A DNA stretch of 64,000 nucleotides from Asticcacaulis taihuensis (GTDB taxonomy: Bacteria > Pseudomonadota > Alphaproteobacteria > Caulobacterales > Caulobacteraceae). Both the position numbers and the translations under genes were made by a program. The stretch is taken from assembly GCF_900100255.1 (NCBI RefSeq), contig NZ_FMTS01000001.1:1178001-1242000 (forward strand). The letters are read 5' to 3'. Shown here piece after piece: positions 17,795 through 26,714 of the stretch. How positions within the stretch are numbered: position 1 is the stretch's first letter; every line of letters begins with the position of its first letter. A model generated the notes under the pieces. The model did not search any database and was not told the DNA's origin. It worked only from the letters and a program-made list of their open reading frames with translations.

Positions 17795-18976
17795 CTACTT
17801 CTTCACCTGCATCAGCCGGCGCTTGGCCGCCGAGGCGAGCGGTGAATCCACCCGCACGGCGATCGAATGGCCCTTGCGGCCCATCCGCCCCGTCGTCAGC
17901 GGGATGGCGCCGCACTTGATCTGCACCGGCGATTCCGCATTGGCGTTGAGGATGAGGGTTTCGCCCACCTCCAGGTTAAGCACCTTGGAAAGCGGCATCT
18001 GCTGCTCATCGAGCACGGCGCGAACTTCCATCTGGGTGGTCCAGATTTCGGTCGCCAGGTGGCTTTCCCAGATATTGTCGCGGCCGAACTTTTCCCCCAT
18101 GAACTGCTGGAGCAGCATCTTGCGGATCGGTTCCAGCGTGGCATAGGGCAGCAGCAGTTCGACGCGTCCGCCGCGATCTTCCATGTCGATGCGCAGCTTG
18201 ACGAGGATCGCCGCATTGGCCGGACGGGCGATGGCGGCGAAGCGCGGATTGGTCTCCAGCCGGTCGAGATTGAAATTAACCGGCGTCAGCGGCTCGAAGG
18301 CCGCCTTGGCGTCATTGAGGATCACCTCGACCATCCGCTGCACCAGCACACGTTCGATCGTGGTATAGGGCCGGCCTTCGATGCGCAGCGCCGCCGTGCC
18401 GCGACGTCCGCCCAGCAGCACGTCGACGATCGAATAGATCAGGTTGGAATCAACCGTCAGCAGACCATAATTATCCAGTTCCTCAGCGCGGAAGACCGCC
18501 AGGATCGCCGGCAGGGGGATCGAGTTCAGATAATCGCCGAAACGGATCGAGGAGATGTTGTCGAGCGACACTTCAACGTTATCGGAGGTGAAGTTGCGCA
18601 AGCTCGTCGTCATCAGCCGCACCAACCGGTCGAAGACGATTTCGAGCATCGGCAGGCGTTCGTAGGACACCATGGCCGAATTGATGATCGCCCGGATGCC
18701 CGAGCGTTCATTATAGTCGTCTTCCGAAAGGTCGAAGCCGAGCAGGCTGTCGATTTCATCCTGGTTGAGGATGCGTTCGGCGCCGGAAGGCACATTGAAG
18801 CGCTCTCCCATGCCGCCGCCGCCAACCATGGCTTCCCATTCGGCCGCAAGGTCGCCGCCGGCGTCACCATCGCCGCCGCCACCACCACCTGATCCCCCGG
18901 AAGCGGCTTCGGCTTCGGCGGCGAGTTCCGCCTCCCAAGCCGCCATCATGGCTTCCTGATCGACTTCCTCGGCCAT
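17795..18976 (-). CDS. fliM: Flagellar motor switch protein FliM
   Basis: C-ring subunit that binds CheY-P and sets rotation direction; 393 residues. The CheY-binding motif ILNQDEIDSLLGF is at 69-81, followed by the FliM middle domain (about 100-290; LVRLMTTSLRNFTSDNVEV) and a C-terminal SpoA domain (VLNLEVGETLILNANAES). The motif is usually at the very N-terminus; here an acidic and Gly-rich extension of 68 residues precedes it. The long start is supported by TAATG overlap with the fliL stop. Confidence 0.95.
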   Translation of the reverse strand: MAEEVDQEAMMAAWEAELAAEAEAASGGSGGGGGGDGDAGGDLAAEWEAMVGGGGMGERFNVPSGAERILNQDEIDSLLGFDLSEDDYNERSGIRAIINSAMVSYERLPMLEIVFDRLVRLMTTSLRNFTSDNVEVSLDNISSIRFGDYLNSIPLPAILAVFRAEELDNYGLLTVDSNLIYSIVDVLLGGRRGTAALRIEGRPYTTIERVLVQRMVEVILNDAKAAFEPLTPVNFNLDRLETNPRFAAIARPANAAILVKLRIDMEDRGGRVELLLPYATLEPIRKMLLQQFMGEKFGRDNIWESHLATEIWTTQMEVRAVLDEQQMPLSKVLNLEVGETLILNANAESPVQIKCGAIPLTTGRMGRKGHSIAVRVDSPLASAAKRRLMQVKK

Positions 18977-19644
18977 TAGGTAATCAACATTTCTTCAATT
19001 AGAACGGCATTGATCTTGTGCGGCGCCAGAACCAGATTGATCCGACGCAGGATTTCCAGGCGCAACTGGTAATTCCCCTGCGAACCGCTCAGGTCTTCTG
19101 GTCGCAGTTCGCGCAGGAAACCCTGCATCACGTCATTGATGCGCGGCATGTTCTCGGTCAGAGCGTCAACAGTCTCGTCATCCGGACATTCCAGGGTCAG
19201 CTTGAGCTTCAGATAGCTGGCGCGGCCGTCCGGCGACTGGATATTGGCCACCATGTTCGGCAGGGAGAGATAGGTCGTACCGTTAGGGCCTTCCGAAGGC
19301 ACAGGCTGGGTAGCCGGATCGAGCTTGGCATCGGCTCCGCCGCCGTGCTCGCCCCCTTCCTTCTTTTTGTCCTTCTTGGCGTCCTTTTTCTCACCATGAC
19401 CGGCTTTTTCATCCTTGCCATGCTCGCCCGCCTTTGCGGCGTCCGCCGGCGGCTTGGGCGCCAGGAAAAGGAAATAGGCCGCCGCCCCGCCACCACCCAG
19501 CAGCAGCACAGCCGCAGCGATAATGACGATCAGCAGGGGGAATTTCTTCTTGGGCGCGGCCTCGCCTTCGCCACCTTCGGCGCCATCCACCGGCGGGGCC
19601 TCCGCGTCCTTAGGCTTCTTCTCTTTCTTGGCCAAACCGCCCAC
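18976..19644 (-). CDS. fliL: Flagellar basal body-associated protein FliL
   Basis: 222 residues: a charged cytoplasmic N-terminus, one transmembrane helix (about 36-60), a long Lys/Gly/His-rich linker (KKDAKKDKKKEGGEHGG), and a periplasmic FliL domain (about 115-222) ending in INAVLIEEMLIT. FliL associates with stators and supports torque. First gene of the fliL operon, overlapping fliM by one base. A perfect CtrA-type box lies 63 bp upstream. Confidence 0.93.
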   Translation of the reverse strand: MGGLAKKEKKPKDAEAPPVDGAEGGEGEAAPKKKFPLLIVIIAAAVLLLGGGGAAAYFLFLAPKPPADAAKAGEHGKDEKAGHGEKKDAKKDKKKEGGEHGGGADAKLDPATQPVPSEGPNGTTYLSLPNMVANIQSPDGRASYLKLKLTLECPDDETVDALTENMPRINDVMQGFLRELRPEDLSGSQGNYQLRLEILRRINLVLAPHKINAVLIEEMLIT

Positions 19645-19706
19645 CCATCAAAAATACGCGCCGTAAATACGCAGCCGAGCTGAAAGCCGAAGTCTAGGCC
19701 CAACTC

Positions 19707-19721
19707 TTAAACAAACCTTAA
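19707..19721 (-). promoter_or_regulatory. CtrA-type box upstream of fliL
   Basis: TTAAACAAACCTTAA is a perfect TTAA-N7-TTAA, 63 bp upstream of the fliL start. The Caulobacter fliLM operon is a known CtrA target. Confidence 0.75.
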
Positions 19722-19793
19722 GCACCCGCCTTCAAGTGTTAAGATCACTATCGCCAAACATGGTTAACGATTGCTTGTTATCTGCGCCCCGCA

Positions 19794-19808
19794 CGGCACT
19801 TTTTGCCG
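19794..19808. promoter_or_regulatory. 15-bp palindrome upstream of the flgF promoter, candidate FlbD enhancer
   Basis: CGGCACTTTTTGCCG lies 76 bp before the sigma-54 promoter of flgF, a normal distance for an enhancer bound by a sigma-54 activator. It matches the palindromes at 8945 and 14644. Confidence 0.5.
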
Positions 19809-19884
19809 CCCTTCCATGTGTCGGGATTCGGCGCAAACCGTCAACTTCCTTTTAAAACAAGGCTTTGGCAAAATTAACCATCCG

Positions 19885-19900
19885 TGGCACGGCGTTTGCA
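19885..19900 (+). promoter_or_regulatory. Sigma-54 promoter of flgF
   Basis: TGGCACGGCGTTTGCA fits the -24/-12 consensus TGGCAC-N5-TTGCA with GG and GC ten bases apart. It lies 93 bp upstream of flgF. Late rod and hook operons use RpoN in Caulobacter. The 348-bp gap (19645-19992) is otherwise explained by the CtrA box and the palindrome. Confidence 0.85.
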
Positions 19901-19992
19901 TCTTACAAAAACATGGTTAACGGCGCATCTGAGGATCGGCGACGTTTTCCGGTAAGACCCTGAATTTGAACCTTTAATCGGGAGCCGCTGAC

Positions 19993-20745
19993 ATGGATAA
20001 TGCCAACTACGTCGCCTTGTCGCGCCAGATCACCCTGCAACGGGAACTGGATATCAGCGCCAATAATCTCGCCAACATGAATACCACGGGCTACAAGTTC
20101 GAGGAATTGCTGGTCAATGCCGAGCCGGGAGCCCCGGCCGTCAACGCCCCCATCCGCACACCGGCCAATTTTGCCTATGACAATGGCGTCGGGCGCAACT
20201 TCACCCAGGGCACGATGAACCAGACCGGCGCACCGCTCGACCTGGCGCTCAATGGCGAAGGCACCTTTTTCACCGTAACCGGTAAGAATGGCCAGACGGT
20301 TTATACCCGCGATGGCGCTTTTTCCATGACCGGCGATGGCACATTGGTGACCGCCCAGGGCTACGTCGTCCAGGGCGACGGCGGCCCGATCACGCTCGAC
20401 CCGAAGAAGGGCGAGCCGGTCATTTCGGCCGACGGCATCATCACGCAGAGCTATCAGGGCCAGGCCGAGCGCGTCGGCAAGATAAGCGTCGTTCGCATTG
20501 CCAATATGAGCGACCTGTCGAAAAATGGCGACAGTACCTACAGCCTGACCAGTAATGCCGCGGCGATTCCCGCCACCGATGCCGCCGTCCGCCAGGGTTT
20601 TCTGGAGGCATCGAATGTCAATCCGATGACCGAGATCACCAATCTGGTGCGCATCAACCGCGCCTACACGACCCTCGCCAACATCGTCGACCAGAACAGC
20701 CAACTGAACCGCAGCGCCGTCGAGCGCCTCGGCAAGGTCGCATAA
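19993..20745 (+). CDS. flgF: Flagellar rod protein FlgF
   Basis: 250-residue rod subunit. The N-terminal signature ELDISANNLANMNTTGYK (about 18-35) and C-terminal VNPMTEITNLVRINRAYTTL are those of the FlgF/FlgG/FlgE family. Length and its position just before flgG point to FlgF. Preceded by a sigma-54 promoter; the ATG has a GGGAG site eight bases upstream. flgG follows after 12 bp. Confidence 0.93.
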   Translation: MDNANYVALSRQITLQRELDISANNLANMNTTGYKFEELLVNAEPGAPAVNAPIRTPANFAYDNGVGRNFTQGTMNQTGAPLDLALNGEGTFFTVTGKNGQTVYTRDGAFSMTGDGTLVTAQGYVVQGDGGPITLDPKKGEPVISADGIITQSYQGQAERVGKISVVRIANMSDLSKNGDSTYSLTSNAAAIPATDAAVRQGFLEASNVNPMTEITNLVRINRAYTTLANIVDQNSQLNRSAVERLGKVA

Positions 20746-20757
20746 GGAATCGCGTAA

Positions 20758-21549
20758 ATGAGAGCCTTAAGAACCGCCACGACGGGCATGTCCGCCCAGC
20801 AGATGAATGTTGAAGTCATCTCCAACAACATCGCCAACATGAACACGATCGGCTTCAAGAAGCAGCGGGCCGAGTTCCAGGACCTGCTCTACCAGAATGT
20901 CGAGCGGATGGGCGCGCAGTCTTCCGATGCCGGCACAGTTGTCCCTACCGGTATTCAGGTCGGTTCCGGTGTAAAGACCGGCAGCGTTTACCGTATCATG
21001 GAAGATGGCAGCGCCACCCAGACGGGCAATGATTACGACGTCATGATCCAGGGCAAGGGCTATTTCCAGATTCAGCTCCCTTCCGGCGAAACCGCCTATA
21101 CCCGTGCCGGTAATTTCTCGCTCGATGACCAAGGCCGTCTTGTCACCACGGACGGCTATCTCGTTCAGCCCAGCATCACCATTCCTCAGGGCACGACAGG
21201 TGTCAGCATCTCCAAAGCCGGCGAGGTTTCCGTCACCACGGCCGGCGTAACGGCCCCTACCGTCGTCGGCCAGTTGCAACTGGCGACCTTCGCCAATCCG
21301 GCCGGCCTCGATGCCCAGGGCGATAATCTCTTCCTCGAAAGCGGCGCCTCGGGCGCACCGAACGTTTCGACGCCGGGCGATACCGGCTTCGGCACCCTGC
21401 TGCAGGGCTATACGGAATCGTCGAACGTCGACGCCGTTTCGGAAATCACCGCCCTGATCGTGGCCCAGCGCGCCTATGAGATGAACTCCAAGGTCATCAC
21501 CACGGCCGATGAAATGCTGCAAACCACCAGCCAACTGGCGAGGGCGTAA
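20758..21549 (+). CDS. flgG: Flagellar distal rod protein FlgG
   Basis: 263 residues, the usual FlgG size. It opens MRALRTATTGMSAQQMNVEV, has the NIANMNTIGFKKQRAEFQDL signature including the rod-specific region, and ends in SNVDAVSEITALIVAQRAYE. FlgG builds the distal rod crossing the periplasm. Four bases separate it from flgA. Confidence 0.96.
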   Translation: MRALRTATTGMSAQQMNVEVISNNIANMNTIGFKKQRAEFQDLLYQNVERMGAQSSDAGTVVPTGIQVGSGVKTGSVYRIMEDGSATQTGNDYDVMIQGKGYFQIQLPSGETAYTRAGNFSLDDQGRLVTTDGYLVQPSITIPQGTTGVSISKAGEVSVTTAGVTAPTVVGQLQLATFANPAGLDAQGDNLFLESGASGAPNVSTPGDTGFGTLLQGYTESSNVDAVSEITALIVAQRAYEMNSKVITTADEMLQTTSQLARA

Positions 21550-21553
21550 GTAA

Positions 21554-22177
21554 ATGAAAGTTTTAGCCGCCCTTTCCGTGATTTTGCTGGCAGTTCCCGC
21601 CCTCGCAAATGCCCAGACCTCGCCCGCTCCGCTGGTGTTGAAATCCAGCGTCACCGATGGCGACGGCCGCATCACGCTCGGCGACGTGTTCGACAATGCC
21701 GGCCAGGCGTCGGACGTTCTGCTCGGCTACCGCCAGGGCTCCACTGCCGTGCTCGATGCCGCCATCGTCCAGTCGATCGCCGCGCGCAATGGCGCCTACT
21801 GGGACAATGCCCGCGGCCTGCGTCGCATCATTGTGGCTGCCGGTCCGGAAACCAGTTCAGGAAACGTATCTGGCAATGCCCAGCAACTGGCCACCATCAC
21901 CGGCACGCAAAGCCCGGCGAACTGGGGACAACCGGCCCTGAGCGGTCCGGTTGCCGTAAAGCGTTCGGAAATGGTTTCCGTCACCTGGACGCAGAATGGC
22001 CTCAGCCTCACCCTCTCCGGTCCGGCGCAAAAGGACGGCGCGATTGGCGATGTCATCCAGGTGCAGAACCCGTCGTCGAAGAAGATGATCGACGCCGTGG
22101 TCACCGGCCCCGGCCGCGCCGTTTCCGGCCAGGCTGCCACCCAGATCCGCAATCAAACATTCCTCTCTTCCCGTTAA
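21554..22177 (+). CDS. flgA: Flagellar P-ring assembly chaperone FlgA
   Basis: 207 residues with a signal peptide (cleavage near ALANAQ, about residue 21). The C-terminal region (KRSEMVSVTWTQNGLSLTLS, then GDVIQVQNPSSKKMIDAVV) is the SAF-like domain of FlgA. FlgA helps FlgI build the P ring; flgI itself is not in the window. Between flgG and flgH. Confidence 0.9.
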   Translation: MKVLAALSVILLAVPALANAQTSPAPLVLKSSVTDGDGRITLGDVFDNAGQASDVLLGYRQGSTAVLDAAIVQSIAARNGAYWDNARGLRRIIVAAGPETSSGNVSGNAQQLATITGTQSPANWGQPALSGPVAVKRSEMVSVTWTQNGLSLTLSGPAQKDGAIGDVIQVQNPSSKKMIDAVVTGPGRAVSGQAATQIRNQTFLSSR

Positions 22178-22207
22178 TTTTGGGCGTTAAGTCCTGAAGG
22201 CTCCCCT

Positions 22208-22945
22208 ATGTCCAGACTCCTACTTGCCGCTCCCGCCCTGCTCGCCGGTCTAGTCGTCCTCAGCGGGTGCGGCTCCGTCCGCGAAGCTGTCAACGGCCCC
22301 AACCTGACCCCGATGGCCTATCCCTCCGCCCTGGTGCCTTCCGAACAGGCCATTGCCTATCCGCAGGCCAACAATACGCCGGCCTCCAGCAATTCGCTGT
22401 GGCGTGTCGGCGCCCGCACCTTCTTTAATGACCAGCGCGCCCGCGCCGTTGGCGATATCGTCACCGTCCAGGTCGATATCAATGACAGCGCCCAGACCAG
22501 CAACGCCACCGATCGCTCGCGCACCAACGATTTCAATGCCGCCACGCCTTCCGTGTTCGGGCTGGAATCCTCGCTCGGCAAGATTCTCCCTGGTGCCTAC
22601 AATCCGGCCAAGGCGCTCGGCAATTCGAGCGATTCCAGTTCGACCGGGGCCGGCTCGGTCAAGCGGGCGGAAAAAATTTCCGTCACCGTCGCCGCCATCG
22701 TCACCGGCGTCCTGCCTAACGGCAACCTGATCATCCAGGGCACGCAGGAGGTTCGCACCAACCGCGAAGTCCGCGTCCTGACCGTTTCCGGCATCGCCCG
22801 CCCGGAAGATATTTCCTCGACCAACGCCATCAAGCACACGCAACTGGCCGAGGCGCGCATCTCCTACGGCGGTCGCGGCGACATCACCAATATGCAGAAG
22901 CCGCCCGCCGCTCAGGCTCTGATGGAAAAATATTCGCCGTTTTAA
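22208..22945 (+). CDS. flgH: Flagellar L-ring lipoprotein FlgH
   Basis: 245 residues with lipobox LSGC (Cys21). Characteristic FlgH segments are SLWRVGARTFFNDQRARAVG, GDIVTVQVDINDSAQTSNAT, and GNLIIQGTQEVRTNREVRVL. FlgH forms the outer-membrane L ring. Last recognisable gene of the flgF-G-A-H operon; a 13-bp hairpin follows 27 bp after the stop. Confidence 0.95.
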   Translation: MSRLLLAAPALLAGLVVLSGCGSVREAVNGPNLTPMAYPSALVPSEQAIAYPQANNTPASSNSLWRVGARTFFNDQRARAVGDIVTVQVDINDSAQTSNATDRSRTNDFNAATPSVFGLESSLGKILPGAYNPAKALGNSSDSSSTGAGSVKRAEKISVTVAAIVTGVLPNGNLIIQGTQEVRTNREVRVLTVSGIARPEDISSTNAIKHTQLAEARISYGGRGDITNMQKPPAAQALMEKYSPF

Positions 22946-22972
22946 AGTCTATGTTGAGACTTATCGACTAGA

Positions 22973-23002
22973 AGTGGCGGTCAGGTTTCCCTGATCGCCA
23001 CT
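22973..23002 (+). terminator. 13-bp hairpin between flgH and the next start codon
   Basis: Arms 22973-22985 and 22990-23002 pair along all 13 positions (one G-U) around a TTTC tetraloop. There is no T tract, and the hairpin ends 7 bases before an ATG. It could be a weak terminator of the flg operon or a structure that masks the ribosome binding site of the following gene. Confidence 0.5.
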
Positions 23003-23009
23003 AGGTCTT

Positions 23010-24296
23010 ATGTCCGTTTCGTCTTCTCGTCTGACAAGCCAGTCCCTCGACCAACCAGAAGCTGCGGCGGGCCTGGCAAAGGCGATCCTCTACGCCGAAG
23101 TGGCGCTGACCATCTTCTGCCTCCTGATGTTCTCAAATGCCCTGATCGGGCCGCTGTTCGCGCCGCAAACGCTTGATGCCGCCGCGGCCGAAAGCGATTC
23201 CGCCATCCTGCGGGTGATGTGGCTGCCCGTTTATGCCGTGACACTGCTGCTCATCGGCTTTCGTGTTACCCGCCTGATGCGCATCCTGCCGGCCCTGTTC
23301 ATGACCGGCCTGCTGGTGGGGCTGTGCTTTGCCTCCAGCTACTGGTCGATCGCGACGGACATCACAATCCGGCGCACCATCGCCGTGGCCGTAACCTCAT
23401 TGTTCGGCCTCTATCTCGCCGCCCGCTATAAGGGCGAAGATTTGGTGCAGATCATCGCATTCAGCTTCGCCATCCTGGCAGCCGGCAGCTATTTTGTCTG
23501 CCTCTTTGTGCCGCATCTCGGCATCCATGACGATATCAATGCCGGCGCCTGGAAGGGCCTGTGGTACGAAAAGAACCAGATGGCGGCCATGATGGTTCTG
23601 GGCTTCATCGCGTCCTGCGCCTCCGCCTATATCGCGCCCGAACGCCGCAAGGCATGGATCGGACTGGCGGTGACGATCTTCCTGTTGGTGGTCCTGTCGC
23701 GCTCCAAGACCTCTCTGCTCGCCTGTCTGGCCAGCACCGGCGCATTCCCTGTGCTGACGGCCCTGCAGCGCGGCGGCGTGCGCAGCATCCTCTTCACCTG
23801 GCTAGCGGCAACGGCGGCCCTGATCGGGGGCGCCCTGTTCTATATCGCCCCCGATATGATCTTCAAATTGCTCGGCAAGGATCCGACCCTGACCGGCCGC
23901 ACCGAAATCTGGGCCTCGCTGATGCGCCTGTCTGACAAGCACCCCTGGCTGGGTTATGGTTATAAGGCGTTCTGGACCCCGACCTCGGTGCCCGCCTCGG
24001 TGGTACGCGCCGAAACCCATTGGGATGTGCCTTCGGCGCATAATGGCTGGCTCGACTTGCTGATCCAGTTGGGCTGGGTCGGCATAATCCTGTTCGGCGC
24101 CGTTCTGGCGATCGGCGTCTTCTGCGCGCTCTTCCGCTTTGCCCGCGTGAAGGACGGCTTCTTTTCGGTGCTGATCCTGCTGCTGTTCAGCTTCCTCATC
24201 CTGTCGGAAAGCTTTATCCTGTCGCAGAATTCGCTGATCTGGGCCTTATTCGTCTGCGCACTGGCCCGGCTCACGGCCAACGAGGTCGAGACTTAA
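23010..24296 (+). CDS. O-antigen ligase/polymerase family membrane protein
   Basis: 428 residues with about ten to twelve hydrophobic helices. The Wzy_C-type region includes WKGLWYEKNQMAAMMVLGF (about 176-194), SRSKTSLLACL, and LTGRTEIWASLMRLSDKHPW before a long periplasmic loop. Members join or polymerise surface glycans; in Caulobacter, relatives act in holdfast or O-antigen synthesis, but the exact role cannot be read here. A strong hairpin directly precedes the ATG, and no Shine-Dalgarno is visible. The 3' end overlaps pyrD on the other strand by 4 bp. Confidence 0.8.
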   Translation: MSVSSSRLTSQSLDQPEAAAGLAKAILYAEVALTIFCLLMFSNALIGPLFAPQTLDAAAAESDSAILRVMWLPVYAVTLLLIGFRVTRLMRILPALFMTGLLVGLCFASSYWSIATDITIRRTIAVAVTSLFGLYLAARYKGEDLVQIIAFSFAILAAGSYFVCLFVPHLGIHDDINAGAWKGLWYEKNQMAAMMVLGFIASCASAYIAPERRKAWIGLAVTIFLLVVLSRSKTSLLACLASTGAFPVLTALQRGGVRSILFTWLAATAALIGGALFYIAPDMIFKLLGKDPTLTGRTEIWASLMRLSDKHPWLGYGYKAFWTPTSVPASVVRAETHWDVPSAHNGWLDLLIQLGWVGIILFGAVLAIGVFCALFRFARVKDGFFSVLILLLFSFLILSESFILSQNSLIWALFVCALARLTANEVET

Positions 24297-25363
24297 GCGT
24301 CGGTGCCGACCGCTTCTGTGAGCGAGCGGAAACCGTCCGCTTTGAGGCGCAGAACCAGATCGCGGCGGATCCTGTCAGCGAGGCGTGGCCCCGTATAGAC
24401 CAGTGCCGAATAAAGCTGGACCAGCGAAGCCCCGGCCCTGATCTTGGCATAGGCTTGCGCGCCGTTCGAGACACCGCCGGCGCCGATCAGGGTCAGCTTG
24501 CCGGCGGAAGCTGCCCGCGCCGTCTTCAGTGCCCGCGTCGATAATTCAAACAGGGGCGCACCCGACAGGCCGCCAGATTCCACCGCCAGCGCGGAAACCA
24601 ACCCATCGCGCGACAGGGTAGTGTTGGAAACGATCAGTCCATCCAGCCTGTGATCGAGCGTCGAGGTCACCGTATCGGCGATTTCCGCCTCGGTCAGGTC
24701 TGGCGCGATCTTGAGGAAGATCGGGCAGTTGCTGCCGGAGACCTTCACCAGCGCCGCACGGGTTTCCGCCATCTGGCCCAGCAGGTCATCGAGATAGGAC
24801 TTGCCCTGAAGCGCGCGCAGCCCCGGCGTATTGGGCGAAGAAATATTGATAGTGAAGTAACTACCTTGGCCCCACAGGCGTTTCAGCCCGGTGACATAAT
24901 CGGCCATGCGGTCGGTGGCGTCCTTGTTGGCGCCGATATTGAGCCCGATCACCGCGCCCTTCCGGTGCGCATTGATATGCTCCAGATGACGCAGGAAGAC
25001 GTCGAGTCCCTTGTTGTTAAAGCCCATACGGTTGATCACCGCCTGGTCTTCACTCAGCCGGAACAGTCGCGGCTTCGGATTGCCGTCCTGCGGCAGGGGC
25101 GTGACCGTACCGCATTCGGCAAACCCGAAACCGGCGCGCACCATGGCCAGCGGCACGTCAGCATTTTTATCGAAGCCGGCCGCCAGTCCGATACAGTTAG
25201 GGAAGCGCAAGGTGCCGCCTTCATAGGGCACATCAACGGCCAGTTGCGGCGTATTCAGGCGCGATACCGGTCCCAAGCCAGCCTTGAGCAGCAGGATAGT
25301 CAGGCTATGCGCGTCTTCGGGCGGCAAAATATGCAGGGCGCGAGTGGCAAGACCGTAGATCAT
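24293..25363 (-). CDS. pyrD: Dihydroorotate dehydrogenase, quinone-dependent (class 2)
   Basis: 356-residue membrane-associated flavoenzyme that oxidises dihydroorotate to orotate with quinone in pyrimidine synthesis. Visible motifs: FPNCIGLAAGFDKNADVP (FMN site, about 54-71), NISSPNTPGLRALQG with the catalytic serine of class 2, DGLIVSNTTLSRDGL, and LIGAGGVSNGAQAYAKIRAG. The N-terminal helix that anchors class 2 enzymes is present. Overlaps the upstream sixA-like gene by 4 bp (translational coupling). Confidence 0.95.
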   Translation of the reverse strand: MIYGLATRALHILPPEDAHSLTILLLKAGLGPVSRLNTPQLAVDVPYEGGTLRFPNCIGLAAGFDKNADVPLAMVRAGFGFAECGTVTPLPQDGNPKPRLFRLSEDQAVINRMGFNNKGLDVFLRHLEHINAHRKGAVIGLNIGANKDATDRMADYVTGLKRLWGQGSYFTINISSPNTPGLRALQGKSYLDDLLGQMAETRAALVKVSGSNCPIFLKIAPDLTEAEIADTVTSTLDHRLDGLIVSNTTLSRDGLVSALAVESGGLSGAPLFELSTRALKTARAASAGKLTLIGAGGVSNGAQAYAKIRAGASLVQLYSALVYTGPRLADRIRRDLVLRLKADGFRSLTEAVGTDA

Positions 25364-25848
25364 TTGGCTAAATACAGTCCATCATAGATCGGCCGTCCGG
25401 CGGCATCGACCTCGAACACCGCGGCCGTTGCAGTGGGGTAATTGCCGCGCACCTTGTCGGTAATCTCCGGTCCTGCCGCGCCTTCAAACAGATACTCAGC
25501 CACCAGATACTGCACGCCCGGATTATGCCCTACCACCAGCACGCACTGGCCATCGTCCTCATGCGCCTCTATGGCACGCCGCAGCGCTTCGGAGCCGGCA
25601 TTATAGAAGTCCTTCGAGACGAGCGCCGGAATATCGCCCATCACGGCCTTCACGGCCTCAAACGTGCCCCGTGTGCGCGCCGCGCTGGAAACCAGGGCAA
25701 AATCGGGCTTCAAACCATAGGCTTTCAGCGCCTCAGCGACGCTTTTGGCCTCTGCCTGGCCACGATCCGCCAGCGTTCGGTCGAAATCCTCACCGGATTC
25801 GGCGTCTTTTTCCGCCTTGCCGTGGCGCATAATGATCAGGTGTTTCAT
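25360..25848 (-). CDS. SixA-like phosphohistidine phosphatase
   Basis: 162 residues starting MKHLIIMRHGKAEKD; the frame extends 12 codons further, but this start is the family norm. The RHG motif (8-10) supplies the catalytic His9, and VVGHNPGVQYL carries the second histidine. SixA-type enzymes remove phosphate from histidine phosphotransfer proteins; a link to pyrD is not known, and the operon may be incidental. Alternative: general small histidine phosphatase. Confidence 0.85.
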   Translation of the reverse strand: MKHLIIMRHGKAEKDAESGEDFDRTLADRGQAEAKSVAEALKAYGLKPDFALVSSAARTRGTFEAVKAVMGDIPALVSKDFYNAGSEALRRAIEAHEDDGQCVLVVGHNPGVQYLVAEYLFEGAAGPEITDKVRGNYPTATAAVFEVDAAGRPIYDGLYLAK

Positions 25849-25880
25849 GCTTTCCCTATGGCGCAGAATCTGACCGAGGG

Positions 25881-26645
25881 TCAAGCCAGCTCACGCGTGA
25901 CTGGCGCATGATCGCGTGAGGTCGGCACCGGCTGCTGTGCCGGAGTCAGCACACCCCGCAACTCCTGCAGGATCGACTTCTGCGGTCGCGCGGTATGGGC
26001 GATGAACGGCCGACGCCCCGCCTCCATCAGGATCAGCCCGCCGGTGATCGGCCACATGCGCGGCAGAATATTTTCCAACGCCCCCGACCAGCGCAGGAAA
26101 GGACTGAAAGGCGGGGCATAAAGCGCATAGGACCAGGCGAGTGGTTCCAGTTCGGCATCACGCAGCGCGGCTTCAAGCTGCATACGGCTATAGGGCTGCC
26201 CATAGCCAAAGGGGGTTTTTTCCGCATGAGCCCAGAAGCCGCCCCGTGCCGCCACGCCCAGGATCAGCCGGCCATTGGGCGCCAACAGGCGCGAGGCTTC
26301 CAGCAGCAGCCCTTGGGGAACAGGCGATTCTTCCAGCGCGTGGACCATCAGGATGCGGTCGAAAAGGGCCGTCGGAAACGGCAGGGCCTCCTCTTCGACC
26401 AGAACCGAGCGGACGCGCATATCGGCCGGCCAGATTTCCGCGCCTTGCGAGGCGGGCATGGCCGAAAGCACGCGCCGGGCTTCGTTGAACCGGTCAAGAT
26501 AGGGCGTGCAGTAACCGATGCCGAGTACATCCAGCCCCCGCACATCCGGCCAGGCTTCACCCAGTTTGCGATCGATCAGGCGCCTGGCCGCAGCGCCTTC
26601 TGGCGACTGGTAAAAGCGGTTGAGATCTTCGACCGGACGACGCAA
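25881..26645 (-). CDS. Class I SAM-dependent methyltransferase-like protein
   Basis: 254 residues. The SAM-binding core is suggested by GLDVLGIGYCTPYLDRF (about 38-54), an acidic turn, and the LPFPTALFDRILMVHALE segment followed by EASRLLAPNGRLILGVAARG, the usual motif IV-VI layout. The glycine loop is degenerate. Substrate unknown. The C-terminal 30 residues are Pro/Gln-rich. Divergent from gloB; 32 bp upstream of the sixA-like gene, so these may form one transcript with pyrD. Confidence 0.75.
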   Translation of the reverse strand: MRRPVEDLNRFYQSPEGAAARRLIDRKLGEAWPDVRGLDVLGIGYCTPYLDRFNEARRVLSAMPASQGAEIWPADMRVRSVLVEEEALPFPTALFDRILMVHALEESPVPQGLLLEASRLLAPNGRLILGVAARGGFWAHAEKTPFGYGQPYSRMQLEAALRDAELEPLAWSYALYAPPFSPFLRWSGALENILPRMWPITGGLILMEAGRRPFIAHTARPQKSILQELRGVLTPAQQPVPTSRDHAPVTRELA

Positions 26646-26714
26646 CGGGGTTCCTTTGGCTCTGGCAAGTCCTATATAGGTTAGAACATCCAGTTTATCA
26701 GGGCGACTCCTAAG

